Counted from the first letter of the stretch, positions 19,327 through 28,446 are shown. The stretch is DNA of 64,000 nt from Alloyangia pacifica (GCF_900116195.1 NZ_FOZW01000005.1:330769-394768); one strand, 5' to 3'. The notes: generated from the sequence alone by a model not told the origin. Translations and numbers: made by a program.

Positions 19327-20358
19327 TCAGGTGATCGGCGCCCGCACCGAGCCGCGCTCGACAAGCTGCACCGGCACTGCGCAGAGTACGGGCTCTGCTT
19401 CCGGCGGCAGGGTGATCGCCTCCATGGTCGCGCGGGTGAGCGCCTCGAGCGGCTGACGGATCGTCGTCAACCCGTGCGAGGACCAGCCTGAGATCGGCGC
19501 GTCGTCGAAACCGATCACCGACAGGTCTTCGGGCACGCGCAGGCCTAGCTCGAACCGCGCGGTATTCAGGACGCCCAGGGCAATCTCATCCGTGACTCCG
19601 AAGATGCCGTCCACCCGCCTGTCGCCGGGGATGAGCAGGGCGCGTGCTGCTTCGACGCCGGTCTCGTAGCTGTTCGGGCCATCGGCCCAGCGGGTGACCG
19701 GTATGCCGTGCAGCGCCATTTCAGAGCAGAAGGCCTCGGCGCGGTCGAGCTTGGCCGAGGTGCGTGAACCGGAGATCACCACCGCCACGTTCTGGCAGCC
19801 CGCGCGGGCCAGCCGGTCCGCCGCGAGCCGACCGCCATGGGCGCTGTCGGCAAGCACAAGGTCGGCCCGCGCGCCCTCGGGCGGGCGCGGTCGGTTGATC
19901 AGCACCATGCGCGCGCCGTTCTGTGCGCAGAGCCGGATCAGCGTGTCGGGCGCGGCACCTGAGAGCAGAACGACGGTCCGCACCCGGTAGTCGAGAAGCC
20001 GCCCGAGGTCGTCCCCGCCGCTCGCGCTGTTCATCAGAAGGCATTGCAGGCGCCGCGCGTGCAGCGCCCGCGACAAGGCGTCGAGCTGGGCGGAGATATA
20101 GGGGTTCGAGAAATTGCCGCCGACCACGCCCACAAGGTCCGAGCGATCCTGATGCAGCGTGCGGGCAAGGCGGTTGACCCGGTAGCCGAGCTCTTCGGCG
20201 GCCTCGAGGATGCGCGCGCGGGCCTGCTCCGAGACCTGCGCGCCGGGGGTGAAGGCGCGCGACACTGCCGAGCGCGACACCCCCGCCAGACGCGCCACGT
20301 CGGCGGCCGAAACGAAGCGGCCCCTGGGGGGGCCGAGTGGCGGACGCGGCGGTCTCAT
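19327..20358 (-). CDS. LacI/GalR-family transcriptional regulator
   Basis: 343 residues with an N-terminal LacI helix-turn-helix (VSAADVARLAGVSRSAVSRAF) and hinge helix (NRLARTLHQ), then a periplasmic-binding-protein-like effector domain (GVVGGNFSNPYI... VIGFDDAPISGWSSHGLTTIRQPLE). The start chosen is the ATG at 20358, because it overlaps the phosphatase stop as ATGA; a TTG at 20367 would add three residues. It is last in the minus-strand ABC importer operon, so it is probably the local repressor. A perfect 18-bp palindrome before the operon's first gene is the candidate operator. Confidence 0.9.
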   Translation of the reverse strand: MRPPRPPLGPPRGRFVSAADVARLAGVSRSAVSRAFTPGAQVSEQARARILEAAEELGYRVNRLARTLHQDRSDLVGVVGGNFSNPYISAQLDALSRALHARRLQCLLMNSASGGDDLGRLLDYRVRTVVLLSGAAPDTLIRLCAQNGARMVLINRPRPPEGARADLVLADSAHGGRLAADRLARAGCQNVAVVISGSRTSAKLDRAEAFCSEMALHGIPVTRWADGPNSYETGVEAARALLIPGDRRVDGIFGVTDEIALGVLNTARFELGLRVPEDLSVIGFDDAPISGWSSHGLTTIRQPLEALTRATMEAITLPPEAEPVLCAVPVQLVERGSVRAPIT

Positions 20359-20936
20359 CGGGTGCAAAGGCCGCGGTCCAGAACCTCGCGGGCGAGCGTG
20401 AGCATCGGCGGCAGCGGGTAGGTCTCATCGAGGCCGCGCAGTGCGCGGAGATACGCCAGTGCCTCTTCGAAGCGCGGGAACTCGGCGGGTCGCCGCAGGT
20501 GCAGCCAGAGCGCCAGCACGGTGACCGAGCGCGAGCGGCCGCCGCGGCAATGCACCAGCAGCCCGCCCTTCTCGTGCGCCGGGTAGTGCGGCTTGCCTTC
20601 GGTATAGACCGCCGCGAGCCCGTCGATCAGCGTGACCGCCGCGGCGAGCGTCTCGGGGGCATTGCCCGGCCCGTCCAGCAAGCCGATCTGATAACGCCGC
20701 AAGTGGGTGCCGTCCGGGCGGAGCAGCGGTCCGGGGAAGATGTTCATCGCGAGGTTCAGGCTGGCACCGATCCGCGCCCTCTGCAGGGCGGCCCGATCCT
20801 CGGCGGCGGGCAGGTTGCCGAGCCAGAGCGCGTCGAGCCCGGGGCCGATCTCGCCCGGGATCTGCCAGAGCAGCGGTGTGTCATCCTCTGCGGCTTCGGA
20901 CGCGGGAACGGCTTGGGGAAGATGGTGGCGGGACAT
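20355..20936 (-). CDS. Dual-specificity/tyrosine-phosphatase-like hydrolase
   Basis: 193 residues with the cysteine-phosphatase P-loop LLVHCRGGRSRSVT (Cys-X5-Arg), in which the cysteine attacks phosphate and the arginine binds it. The domain resembles small DSPs. The substrate may be a phosphoprotein or a small phosphorylated metabolite. Its ATG follows the MBL stop by 3 bases, and it overlaps the LacI gene by 4, so it is part of the transporter operon. In that setting a small-molecule phosphatase is the more economical guess. Confidence 0.75.
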   Translation of the reverse strand: MSRHHLPQAVPASEAAEDDTPLLWQIPGEIGPGLDALWLGNLPAAEDRAALQRARIGASLNLAMNIFPGPLLRPDGTHLRRYQIGLLDGPGNAPETLAAAVTLIDGLAAVYTEGKPHYPAHEKGGLLVHCRGGRSRSVTVLALWLHLRRPAEFPRFEEALAYLRALRGLDETYPLPPMLTLAREVLDRGLCTR

Positions 20937-20939
20937 GGC

Positions 20940-21965
20940 TCAGACCTCGAGGCTGGTGCAGCACCGCAGGCGCGGGCCAAGCGCAGCGGTCAGGCGGGGG
21001 GCGGTTGTCAGGTCGACGAAGGCGGGCAGAACCCGTTCGGCGCGGGTGGTCTCGGCGAGGGCCAGAAGGTCGGAAAGACGCGGATGCACGTTCCAGCCCA
21101 TCCAACGGGCGCGACCCTCCGCGATCATCGCATGGGCCGGACTGCTGCGCGGCACATGGCCGGAGAAGATGAAGCGAAAGCCGGGGCGATCGCGCAGCGC
21201 CGCGGGCAGCCCGTGCTCGGCGTTCGGCCCGTCGGCGACGATGACCTGCGCTGGCTCGGCGGTCTGGGGCGTGGCCTCGGCCGGGCGGCAACCGGTAAGG
21301 CGCTCGGTTTCACCGGCGATCTGCGGGCAGGCGTGGACGGTCAGCCCCGCTGCGGTAAGCGCTGCCACCATGTCGGGGCCGCGCCCATCAGCAGGGCAGG
21401 GTAGCACCGCGCCGTTGCGCGCGGCGTCCGTCAGCGCGGCGATTTGGACCGCCAGCGAGTCCTCGCGGTCGCCGTAAGAGGCATCGGCCAGCACCGTGGC
21501 GCTGCGTGGAAAGGGATCGCAGCGCAGGAGCGGCGCCTCGATGCTGAAGTCGCCGGTGTAGAGAAACCCGCCGCGCAAGGTCGGGAAGCGCATCCAGATA
21601 CCGCCGGGGGCATGGCCCGAGCGGCCGGTGTCGAACCGGAGGCCCAGCACCTCCGCGGGTCCGCGGTCGGGCAGCGCGGCGCTGCGGGTGGGGCGCAGCT
21701 CGGTCGGCAACTGGTGCAGCGTCTCGGGGGTGGCAAAGACCGGGGGCGTGCCGATCTCGTCCAGCCGGCCCAATGCGCCGACGTGATCGACATGGGCATG
21801 GCTCAGCAGCACCGCGTCGATGCGGCCTGCGCGAGAGAGGTCGGGGCGCTCGCCCAGTTCCAGCCCGCCGCCCATGTCGAGCAGCAGCCTGCGGCCTTCG
21901 GTTTCGAGCAGGAAGAGCGCGGCGCTCTTGCGGCCGAGGCCGCTGAGGGCGGTCAGTCGCGCCAT
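20940..21965 (-). CDS. Metallo-beta-lactamase-fold hydrolase, possibly beta-CASP-like
   Basis: 341 residues. The metal site motif LLSHAHVDHVGAL and the later LYTGDFS are those of the MBL superfamily. Toward the C-terminus, IFSGHVPRSSP and WNVHPRLSDLLALAE resemble motifs of beta-CASP nucleases (CPSF/RNase J class), although they are divergent. The start is the ATG at 21965, overlapping the permease gene by 13 bases; the longer frame to 22769 is antisense-frame shadow. Hydrolysis of a phosphodiester or a related bond in an imported compound is possible; nuclease activity is the alternative. Confidence 0.75.
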   Translation of the reverse strand: MARLTALSGLGRKSAALFLLETEGRRLLLDMGGGLELGERPDLSRAGRIDAVLLSHAHVDHVGALGRLDEIGTPPVFATPETLHQLPTELRPTRSAALPDRGPAEVLGLRFDTGRSGHAPGGIWMRFPTLRGGFLYTGDFSIEAPLLRCDPFPRSATVLADASYGDREDSLAVQIAALTDAARNGAVLPCPADGRGPDMVAALTAAGLTVHACPQIAGETERLTGCRPAEATPQTAEPAQVIVADGPNAEHGLPAALRDRPGFRFIFSGHVPRSSPAHAMIAEGRARWMGWNVHPRLSDLLALAETTRAERVLPAFVDLTTAPRLTAALGPRLRCCTSLEV

Positions 21966-23689
21966 GGCAGCACCCCCTCGGGCAGGCGGCGGCCGACGAG
22001 CAGCGACAGCCCCATGAGCGCCAGCACCAGCAGCACCATCAGGCAGCCGACGGCGGCGGCAAGCGTGGAGGAGCCGGCCTCTTCGAGGAAGATGATCATC
22101 GGGCCGATGGTGGTGGCGCGCGAGCTGACCAGCAGCACCGAGACCTGGATCTCGTTCACCGCCGTCATGAAGACGAGGATCGCAGCTGCCATGGCCGAAG
22201 GCGCGAGCGCAGGCAGGACGATGTCGCGCAGCCGCGCGAAGACCCCGGCGCCCGCGAGCTGAGCCGCCTCGTCCAGCGCCCGGTCGATCTGCGCGTAGCC
22301 GCCGAGGATGGGGCGCAGCGCCAAGGCGAGGAAGTTCGACAGGTAGGCGGCGAGTATGACCCAGACCGTGCCGTAGAGACCGGTGCCGATGAAGGGCAGC
22401 GGGCGCAGGAAGAAGAGGATCATCGCGACGCCGATGATGATGCCGGGCAGCGCGTAGGCGAGTTCCGAGGCGATGCGCAGCAGCCTTGCGATCCAGCCGC
22501 GCCGCCAGCTCAGCACGTAGCCGAGGGCCACGGCGGCGGGGATCAGGATCGCCACGGTCAGCAGCGTCAGCCAGAGCGAAGTGAGAAAGGCGCTCCGGAT
22601 ACCCTCGTGCTGGAAGAGCGCGTTGGCGAAGTTCTCGAAGGTGATCGTCTCGAGGGTCAGCGGCACGCCGTAGCCGCGCACCAGCGCGGTGCCGAAGAGC
22701 GCCGAGATAGGCAGCAGAAGGCAGAGCGCAAGATAGAGCCAGGCCACGCCGCTGACCGGAAGGCGCCACCGGCCCAGGGCCATGCGCGGTGGCCGCTGCG
22801 CGGCGTCGACGCGTTGATCGCCGCGACGTCCGAGCCAGGCGGTGAGGGTCATGCCGATCACCGTCAGCAGCGCCAGAAGCAGGGCAAGCAGGGCCATGTC
22901 GTTCAGCGCTGAGGGGCCGTAGGCGTTGAGCCGCTGGTAGATCAGGGTGATCAGCGTCGGAATGCGGGCCGGGATGCCGAGCATCGCCTGGATGCCGAAG
23001 TTGCCGATCGACGAGACGAAGGCCAGGGCGGCGCCCGCGAAGATGCCGCCGCGGATCAGCGGCAGAACGATGTCGCGGGTCACGGCACCTGCATTGGCGC
23101 CATTGGCATGGGCGGCCTCGATCAGCGAGGCAGGCAGGCGCTGCAGCGAAGCGCGGACCGACAGGAAGACGAGGGGGGCATTGTAGAGCCCGAGCAGGAA
23201 GATGATCCCGCCCATGGAGTAGAGCGGATGGCGGGTGCCGGGCGGCAGCGACAGGCCGAGCGGGCCGAGGATCGGGCTGGCGGGCGAGAAGGCCTGCACC
23301 CAGGCCAGCGCGGTGACCTGCGGCGGGATCATCAGCGGCAGCACGAAGCCGAAGACCCAGAGCGTGCGGCGGCGCATGTCGGTGAGCGAGGTCAGCAGCG
23401 CGGCGAGCGTGCCGACCACCGTGGCCAGCAGCGTCGCGGCGCAGGCGATCCAGAGGGTGTTGAACGTGGCCTCCAGCACCCGGCGCCCGCCGAGGATATC
23501 GGCAATGCGTGCGGCGTCGAAGGCGCCCTGCGGGAAGAGCGCGGCATGCAGCAGCCGGGCGAGCGGCGCGATGGAGAGCAGCCCGACAAAGAGGATCAGA
23601 ACCAGCGTCAGAACACGTTCGCTGCCGAAGCGCCTGAGCAGTCGGCGCGCCCGAGGGGGGCGCGCCGGTTGGTCTTGCACGAGGGTCAC
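21953..23689 (-). CDS. Ferric-type ABC transporter permease (fused two-unit FbpB-like)
   Basis: A 578-residue inner-membrane protein with two copies of the binding-protein-dependent permease module, each with about six helices. The EAA-like cytoplasmic loops are visible (EAAHANGANAGAVTRDIVLPL and DEAAQLAGAGVFARLRDIVLPA). This fused architecture is that of FbpB/AfuB/SfuB. It pairs with the binding protein 4 bases upstream and the ATPase before it. Family members import Fe3+ but also hexose phosphates (AfuABC) and phosphonates, so the fold does not fix the substrate. Confidence 0.9.
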   Translation of the reverse strand: MTLVQDQPARPPRARRLLRRFGSERVLTLVLILFVGLLSIAPLARLLHAALFPQGAFDAARIADILGGRRVLEATFNTLWIACAATLLATVVGTLAALLTSLTDMRRRTLWVFGFVLPLMIPPQVTALAWVQAFSPASPILGPLGLSLPPGTRHPLYSMGGIIFLLGLYNAPLVFLSVRASLQRLPASLIEAAHANGANAGAVTRDIVLPLIRGGIFAGAALAFVSSIGNFGIQAMLGIPARIPTLITLIYQRLNAYGPSALNDMALLALLLALLTVIGMTLTAWLGRRGDQRVDAAQRPPRMALGRWRLPVSGVAWLYLALCLLLPISALFGTALVRGYGVPLTLETITFENFANALFQHEGIRSAFLTSLWLTLLTVAILIPAAVALGYVLSWRRGWIARLLRIASELAYALPGIIIGVAMILFFLRPLPFIGTGLYGTVWVILAAYLSNFLALALRPILGGYAQIDRALDEAAQLAGAGVFARLRDIVLPALAPSAMAAAILVFMTAVNEIQVSVLLVSSRATTIGPMIIFLEEAGSSTLAAAVGCLMVLLVLALMGLSLLVGRRLPEGVLPWRD

Positions 23690-23693
23690 GCGA

Positions 23694-24662
23694 TCAGAGC
23701 CCGAAGAGCTCGCCGAAATGCGCGCGGACGGCCTCGTTGGTTTCCAGCGCCGCGTCGACGTTGTAGCCGAGCAGCTTCATGTTCTCGAGCTTGGGAAAGC
23801 CCTCGGGGCCTTCGACGCCCGGCAGGATCGGCAGCGAGCCCTGCTCGGCCACCAGTTTCTGGCCCTCTTCGCTGAGCAGGAAGTCGATGAAGAGCTTGGC
23901 TTCCTCGGGGTGCTCGGTGCCGGCCATGATCGCGGCGGGCTCGGTGATGAAGCTCACCCCGTCCTCGGGCACGATGAAATCGACCGGCGAGCCGTCGGCC
24001 TTGGCGCGCAGCGCGTTGGCATCGACGATGATCGCGTATTTCGCCATGCCCGAGGCGACGGCCTTGGTGGCCGGGCCGTTGCCGCCCTCGGGGACGATGT
24101 CCAGGTCGTTGAGGCCCTCGTAGAACGCCCAGCCGATGCCTTCGGCGTTCAGCAGCGCGTGCAGGTGGTTCAGCGCGGCACCGGAGTAGAGTGGCGAGGG
24201 CACGCCGATCATGCCGCGGTTCTCTTCGGTGATGAGATCCATCCACTTGCTGACCGGCTCGGCGATCTCGGTGTTGTAGGCGATGCCGGTGGTCATCGCC
24301 TTGGTGCCGAAATAGGTCATATCGGCGTCATAGGTGGCGGGGTCGTACTCGGACACGGGGGCGTCCTCGTAGGCCAGCAGGTGACCGCCGGCCTTCAGCT
24401 CGCCGAGGTTGATCACGTCGGCGACCAGCAGGATGTCGGGCTGCACGTTGTCGGCCTCGATCTCGGCGCGGACGACGTTCATCAGCGCCGAGGTGCCGTT
24501 GCGGGTCCATTCGATCTTGATGTCGGGGTGGGCGGCCTCGAAGGCGTCCACGGTCTGCTGCGCCTGTTCCGGCGGCTGGCTGGTATAGAGCGTCAGCGTG
24601 GTTTCTGCATAGGCGGCGCTCGAAAGCAGCGTCGCGGCGAGGGTGAGGCTGAGAAGACGCAT
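23694..24662 (-). CDS. ABC transporter periplasmic substrate-binding protein (ferric/AfuA-like)
   Basis: Mature extracytoplasmic binding protein of about 305 residues plus signal peptide. The start is set at the ATG at 24662 (MRLLSLTLAATLLSSAAYA, cleavage after AYA); an upstream frame adds a non-secretory stretch. The fold is family 1 ferric-type (TLTLYTSQPPEQAQQ... TRNGTSALMNVVRAEIEA). I do not see the paired tyrosines that coordinate Fe3+ in FbpA, which argues for another ligand. It belongs to the operon with the permease and ATPase. Confidence 0.87.
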   Translation of the reverse strand: MRLLSLTLAATLLSSAAYAETTLTLYTSQPPEQAQQTVDAFEAAHPDIKIEWTRNGTSALMNVVRAEIEADNVQPDILLVADVINLGELKAGGHLLAYEDAPVSEYDPATYDADMTYFGTKAMTTGIAYNTEIAEPVSKWMDLITEENRGMIGVPSPLYSGAALNHLHALLNAEGIGWAFYEGLNDLDIVPEGGNGPATKAVASGMAKYAIIVDANALRAKADGSPVDFIVPEDGVSFITEPAAIMAGTEHPEEAKLFIDFLLSEEGQKLVAEQGSLPILPGVEGPEGFPKLENMKLLGYNVDAALETNEAVRAHFGELFGL

Positions 24663-24687
24663 GTTCGGTGTCCTTGCGGTTGCGTGT

Positions 24688-25773
24688 TCAGGAGGGGTGA
24701 GAGGGTGCGGCATCGGGGATGACCCAGCCGTCGCGCAGGGCGAGAGAGATCCGCTGGCCGCGGCTCAGAGCGGCGGGGGCGGCGATGTTCACGGACAACG
24801 GGATGTCTCCGGCGGGACCGGCCATGACCTCGGCGCGCAGGTAGGCGCCGCGGTAGGTGGCGCGGGTGACATTGCAGGGAATGGCCTCGGCGGCATTGGT
24901 GAGGTGAAGGTCGCCGGGGTGGAAGGCGATCTTGCCGCGGCGTCGGGCGGTCTCTCCAGGGGCGCAGCGCAGCCGGACCGGCCGGCCGAGCACCGAGGCG
25001 GCGGCATGGCCATCTCCGAGCGGACGGATGTCCTCGGCCTCGAGCACCCGCCCCTCGCCGATGAAGCCCGCGACGGTCTCGCTCTGCGGCTGGCTGAAGA
25101 GGGCCTCGGGGCGGTCGAACTGCAGGATGCGGCCCTTGTCCATCACCGCGACGCGGTCGGCGAGAGCCAGCGCCTCGGATTGGTCGTGGGTGATGTAGAA
25201 CATGGTCGCGCCGGAGCGGGCGTGGAAGGCGGCGAATTCCTCTTCCAGCGTGCCGCGCAGGTGCACGTCGAGATTGGCCAGCGGCTCGTCGAGCAGCACG
25301 ACGCGGCTTTCCATCGCAAGGCAGCGGGCCAGCGCGACGCGCTGCCGCTGCCCACCCGAGAGATCGGCGGGACGGCGGTGTGCCAGCGGCCCCAGCTCGA
25401 CGAGGTCGAGCACCTTTGACACTCGGGAATTCCTCTCCGATCTGGGAATGCCCGCGATCTTCAGTCCGTAGGCCACGTTCTGCGCCACTGACATATGCGG
25501 CCAGAGCGCGTAGTTCTGGAACACCACGCCGATGCCGCGATGCTCGGGGGCGAGGTGGCGACCGGGGGCGGAGACCGTCTCGCCGCCGATCTCGATCCGG
25601 CCACCGTTGAGCCGCTCGAAGCCCGCGAGGCAGCGCAGCAAGGTGGTCTTGCCGCAGCCCGAGGGGCCGAGCACGGCGATGAATTCCCCAGCCTCGATGC
25701 TCAGCGAGACCTGCCGCAGCACCTGCGTCTGGCCGTAGCTCTTGTCGATGCCCGAGATGCGGATGTCGCTCAT
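24688..25773 (-). CDS. ABC transporter ATP-binding protein (FbpC-like)
   Basis: 361 residues: Walker A GPSGCGKTT, Q-loop near VVFQNYALWPH, signature LSGGQRQRVALAR, Walker B VVLLDEPLANLD, and a C-terminal TOBE-like regulatory domain (from about 270). The start is the ATG at 25773 (MSDIRISGIDKSYG), 37 codons inside a longer frame whose leading part is not domain-like. It is the first gene of the operon, and an 18-bp palindrome lies 21 bases upstream of it. Confidence 0.92.
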   Translation of the reverse strand: MSDIRISGIDKSYGQTQVLRQVSLSIEAGEFIAVLGPSGCGKTTLLRCLAGFERLNGGRIEIGGETVSAPGRHLAPEHRGIGVVFQNYALWPHMSVAQNVAYGLKIAGIPRSERNSRVSKVLDLVELGPLAHRRPADLSGGQRQRVALARCLAMESRVVLLDEPLANLDVHLRGTLEEEFAAFHARSGATMFYITHDQSEALALADRVAVMDKGRILQFDRPEALFSQPQSETVAGFIGEGRVLEAEDIRPLGDGHAAASVLGRPVRLRCAPGETARRRGKIAFHPGDLHLTNAAEAIPCNVTRATYRGAYLRAEVMAGPAGDIPLSVNIAAPAALSRGQRISLALRDGWVIPDAAPSHPS

Positions 25774-25793
25774 GGTCTGCCCCGTGGTGTCTG

Positions 25794-25811
25794 GCTGCAC
25801 AGCTGTGCAGC
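25794..25811. promoter_or_regulatory. Perfect 18-bp palindrome, candidate LacI-family operator
   Basis: GCTGCACAGCTGTGCAGC is fully self-complementary and lies 21 bases before the ATPase start codon, between promoter space and the gene. LacI-type dimers bind such sites, and a LacI gene closes this operon. The central AGCT is less usual than the central CG of many LacI operators. Confidence 0.55.
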
Positions 25812-25885
25812 GTCGTGGCGATCTCTGGCGGTGGGCTGCGACAGCGGGGCGACAAGTGCATGACAGATCGGTGAAATCCGACATG

Positions 25886-25918
25886 GAAACGAAAACGGCG
25901 CCCGCGAGGGGCGCCGTT
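25886..25918 (-). terminator. Intrinsic terminator downstream of the HIU hydrolase gene
   Basis: AACGGCGCCC (25894-25903) pairs exactly with GGGCGCCGTT (25909-25918) around a 5-base loop. Read on the minus strand the stem is followed by TTTTCGTTTCC. It lies 24 bases beyond the stop of the preceding minus-strand gene and separates it from the ABC operon. Confidence 0.82.
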
Positions 25919-25941
25919 CGGGTCAGATCGTGAAAGCGCGG

Positions 25942-26295
25942 TCAGCTGCCGCGGTAGGTCGAATAGCCGAAAGGCGAGAGCAGCAGCGGCACGTGGTAAT
26001 GCGCGGGCTCGGACATGCCGAAGCGGATCGGCACCACGTCGAGAAAGCGCGGCTCCTCGGGGGGCGTGCCGCAAGCATCGAGATACGCGCCCGCGTGGAA
26101 GACCAGCTCGTAGGTGCCGAGCGCGAACTCGGCGGCGGGTAGGATCTGCGCGTCAGTGCGCCCGTCGTCATTGGTGACCAGCGTCTTGAGCAGGCTGCGG
26201 GCCTCGCCCTCGATCCGGAACAGCTCGATCTTCAGCCCCTCGGCGGGGCAGCCGCGGGCGGTATCGAGCACATGCGTCGTCAGGTATCCGGTCAT
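25942..26295 (-). CDS. uraH: 5-hydroxyisourate hydrolase (transthyretin-like)
   Basis: Hydrolyses 5-hydroxyisourate to OHCU in urate degradation. The 117-residue length, the start [19 protein letters not shown] and the diagnostic C-terminal tetrapeptide YRGS identify the enzyme rather than vertebrate transthyretin. Active-site His and Arg positions fit (THVLD; H in [21 protein letters not shown]). The start is the ATG at 26295; the longer frame to 27273 is a shadow of GAPDH. PuuD, which makes the substrate, is encoded about 36 kb away at 62596-63828. Confidence 0.93.
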   Translation of the reverse strand: MTGYLTTHVLDTARGCPAEGLKIELFRIEGEARSLLKTLVTNDDGRTDAQILPAAEFALGTYELVFHAGAYLDACGTPPEEPRFLDVVPIRFGMSEPAHYHVPLLLSPFGYSTYRGS

Positions 26296-26414
26296 CGGCG
26301 GGTCTCCATCAGCTATCTCGGCGGTGTCGCGGGACATAGTGGCAGATGCCGGGACCGGGTAAAGGCCCGACTGAGGCCCCGGTGCCCGAGACAGTTTCAA
26401 ACGCCGCTTGAAGA

Positions 26415-27398
26415 TCAGCGCGCCGCCATGCGGCGGGTCATGTCGAGCATCCGCGCCGAGAATCCCCACTCGTTGTCGTACCAGCCGAAGAGCCGAAGCT
26501 GACCGCCCTCGACGACACGGGTCTCGCGGGTGGAGAGAACCAGCGACTCCGGTCGGGCGCGCAGGTCGGTCGAGACGCAGGGATCCGCGGTCAGCCCGAC
26601 CAGCGGGGAGCCCGCGAAAAGCTCGGACAGCGCCGCATTGACGTCCTGTGGCACCTCTTCCAGCTGCAGCACCGCGTCCACTGCCGAAACCGAGATGCAG
26701 GGCACGCGCACGGCGGTCACGCTGAGCCGGTGGTCCAGCGAGGGCAGCACCTTGATCACCTGCTTGGCGGCGCTGGTGCTGGTCGGCACCATCGACACGG
26801 CGGCGGCCCGGCTGCGCTCGTAGCTGGCACCGGGCGCGTCCACCGTGGGCTGGCTTCCGGTATAGCAGTGGATGGTCGTCACATGCGCGCGGGCGATGCC
26901 GAAACGCGCGTCCAGCGCCTTCAGCATCGGCGCGATCGCATTGGTGGTGCAGGAGGCGTTCGACACGATGCGTGCATCGCCCATCTCGTCCTCGTTGGCG
27001 CCAAGCACGCAGGTGATATCTGCGGCCTCGGACGGCCCGGAGAGCAGCACCGATTTCGCCCCGGCGAGAAGCCCGGCCTCGGCATGCGGGCGGTTGGAGG
27101 CCGCGCCGGTACATTCGAGCACGACGTCGACGTGGCCGAGATCCAACTCGCGCAGGTCGCGCGTGGTGTGGAAGGGGATGCGGCGGCCATTCACGACCAG
27201 CACGCCGGGCTCCTCGGTGACAGTGCCGGGGAAGGGGCCGAAGACGCTGTCGTAGCGGAAGAGATAGGCGCACATCTCGGGCGAGGCGATATCGTTGATC
27301 GCCACCAGCTCGAGATCGGCATTGGCCGGGTCTGTGAGCAGCTGGCGCAGCAGGGTGCGGCCGATGCGGCCGAAGCCGTTGATCATGATGCGGGTCAT
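26415..27398 (-). CDS. Glyceraldehyde-3-phosphate dehydrogenase family protein
   Basis: 327 residues with the Rossmann start [15 protein letters not shown], the catalytic cysteine motif [12 protein letters not shown] and the phosphate-binding [17 protein letters not shown]. The C-terminus [12 protein letters not shown] is typical. The usual reaction is NAD-dependent oxidative phosphorylation of glyceraldehyde-3-phosphate. The sequence is somewhat divergent (STSAAK in place of the commoner STGAAK), so it may be a secondary gap paralogue or an Epd-like enzyme, not the main glycolytic one. It is monocistronic between uraH and the AraC gene. Confidence 0.88.
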   Translation of the reverse strand: MTRIMINGFGRIGRTLLRQLLTDPANADLELVAINDIASPEMCAYLFRYDSVFGPFPGTVTEEPGVLVVNGRRIPFHTTRDLRELDLGHVDVVLECTGAASNRPHAEAGLLAGAKSVLLSGPSEAADITCVLGANEDEMGDARIVSNASCTTNAIAPMLKALDARFGIARAHVTTIHCYTGSQPTVDAPGASYERSRAAAVSMVPTSTSAAKQVIKVLPSLDHRLSVTAVRVPCISVSAVDAVLQLEEVPQDVNAALSELFAGSPLVGLTADPCVSTDLRARPESLVLSTRETRVVEGGQLRLFGWYDNEWGFSARMLDMTRRMAAR

Positions 27399-27511
27399 AG
27401 GGTGCCTCCGCGAAACTTTGACGCGGCCAGCGATACGCCTCTGCGCGGCGGGGTCAAGGAGCGGAGGCGAGTTCTGGGTGGCGTGCGGGCACGCCCGGCT
27501 CCCGCGGCGCC

Positions 27512-28357
27512 TCAGCCCACGAAGCGGCTGCGGTAGTCGCTGGGGCTCTGGCCGCGCAGCGCGCGGAAGCGGCGCGAGAAATAGGCCGGGTCGGAAAAGC
27601 CCAGGCGATATCCGACCTCGGCCACGGGCACTTGGGTAAAGGCGAGCATCCGGCTCGCCTCGGTCATGACCTTGCCCTCGATATAGCGCGAGGCGCTGAG
27701 GCCGGTGGCGGCATGGCAGAGCCGGGTGAGGTGGCCGGGGGTGATCGACAGGGCGGCGGCGTAGTCGCCGGCGCGCCAGCCCTCCGACAGATGCGCCGCG
27801 ATGAGCGCGTCGAGTGCCATCATCTTCGCCCCGCCGGCGGCTTCGGACTCTTCGGTCGGGGCCAAAGCGCAGATCTCGGCGAGCAGGGCCTGCGCCAGCG
27901 CTACCAGCAGGTTGGCGCGATAGGGGCCAGGGCGGGCGAAGGCGGCAACGAGGTGCTCCGACAGGGTGACCAGCGTGTCCGAGGCATCCCCGATCGCCGG
28001 GCGCGCCAATCGTGCGGCGAGCCCCGCAGAGGCCGGGCGCATGCCCGCGAGCACCGGCGCGGGAAAGGAGAGCACCAACCCCTCGCTCAGCTTCTGGAAT
28101 TCGAAGCCATGCACGATCTGTACCGGGATCAGCAGGAACTGTCCGTCATCCAAACTGTGCGGCTGACCGTCGATCCAAACCTCGGCATGGCCGTGTCGCA
28201 TGAAGAAGACCTGTGTGATCTCGGCATGCCTGTGTGAGGAAATCACCCATTCGTGAAGTCTTGCCCGGTCCCAGATGCGTTCGCAATGCACGGTGTCTGG
28301 GAACCCTCCGGTCTCTCCGAAGAGGTCGAACAGGGGAATGTCGGGGCGGCGGTTCAT
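27512..28357 (-). CDS. AraC-family regulator, probable PobR for 4-hydroxybenzoate
   Basis: 281 residues from the ATG at 28357 (MNRRPDIPLFDLFGE). The N-terminal cupin (HRHAEITQVFFMRHGHAEVWIDG) binds the ligand, and two C-terminal helix-turn-helix units follow (DYAAALSITPGHLTRLCHAATG and VPVAEVGYRLGFSDPAYFSRRFRALRGQSPSDYR). It is divergent from pobA with 89 bases between starts, the standard arrangement of AraC-type PobR activators that respond to 4-hydroxybenzoate. The inducer is inferred from the neighbour. Confidence 0.85.
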   Translation of the reverse strand: MNRRPDIPLFDLFGETGGFPDTVHCERIWDRARLHEWVISSHRHAEITQVFFMRHGHAEVWIDGQPHSLDDGQFLLIPVQIVHGFEFQKLSEGLVLSFPAPVLAGMRPASAGLAARLARPAIGDASDTLVTLSEHLVAAFARPGPYRANLLVALAQALLAEICALAPTEESEAAGGAKMMALDALIAAHLSEGWRAGDYAAALSITPGHLTRLCHAATGLSASRYIEGKVMTEASRMLAFTQVPVAEVGYRLGFSDPAYFSRRFRALRGQSPSDYRSRFVG

Positions 28358-28446
28358 GCATGAATAGTACCAGCCTATGCACTCCACGTCTATTCGCGCG
28401 AGGCCTTGCGGGGCTTAGGGTGCGTGCAAAGATAGGAGGAGATTGC
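28358..28446. promoter_or_regulatory. pobR-pobA divergent control region
   Basis: This 89-base region holds both promoters. Outward-facing copies GAATAG (28362-28367) and CTATTC (28390-28395) form an interrupted repeat that may be the PobR site. The pobA Shine-Dalgarno is AGGAGGA at 28435-28441, six bases or fewer from its ATG. Confidence 0.45.

Noticed and set aside
27480..27495. Inverted repeat GGCGTGC-GG-GCACGCC between the AraC gene and GAPDH
   Set aside because: Its 2-base centre cannot form a tight RNA loop, and it lies in a GC-rich gap with no T-tract. Possible weak terminator only, not listed as a feature.
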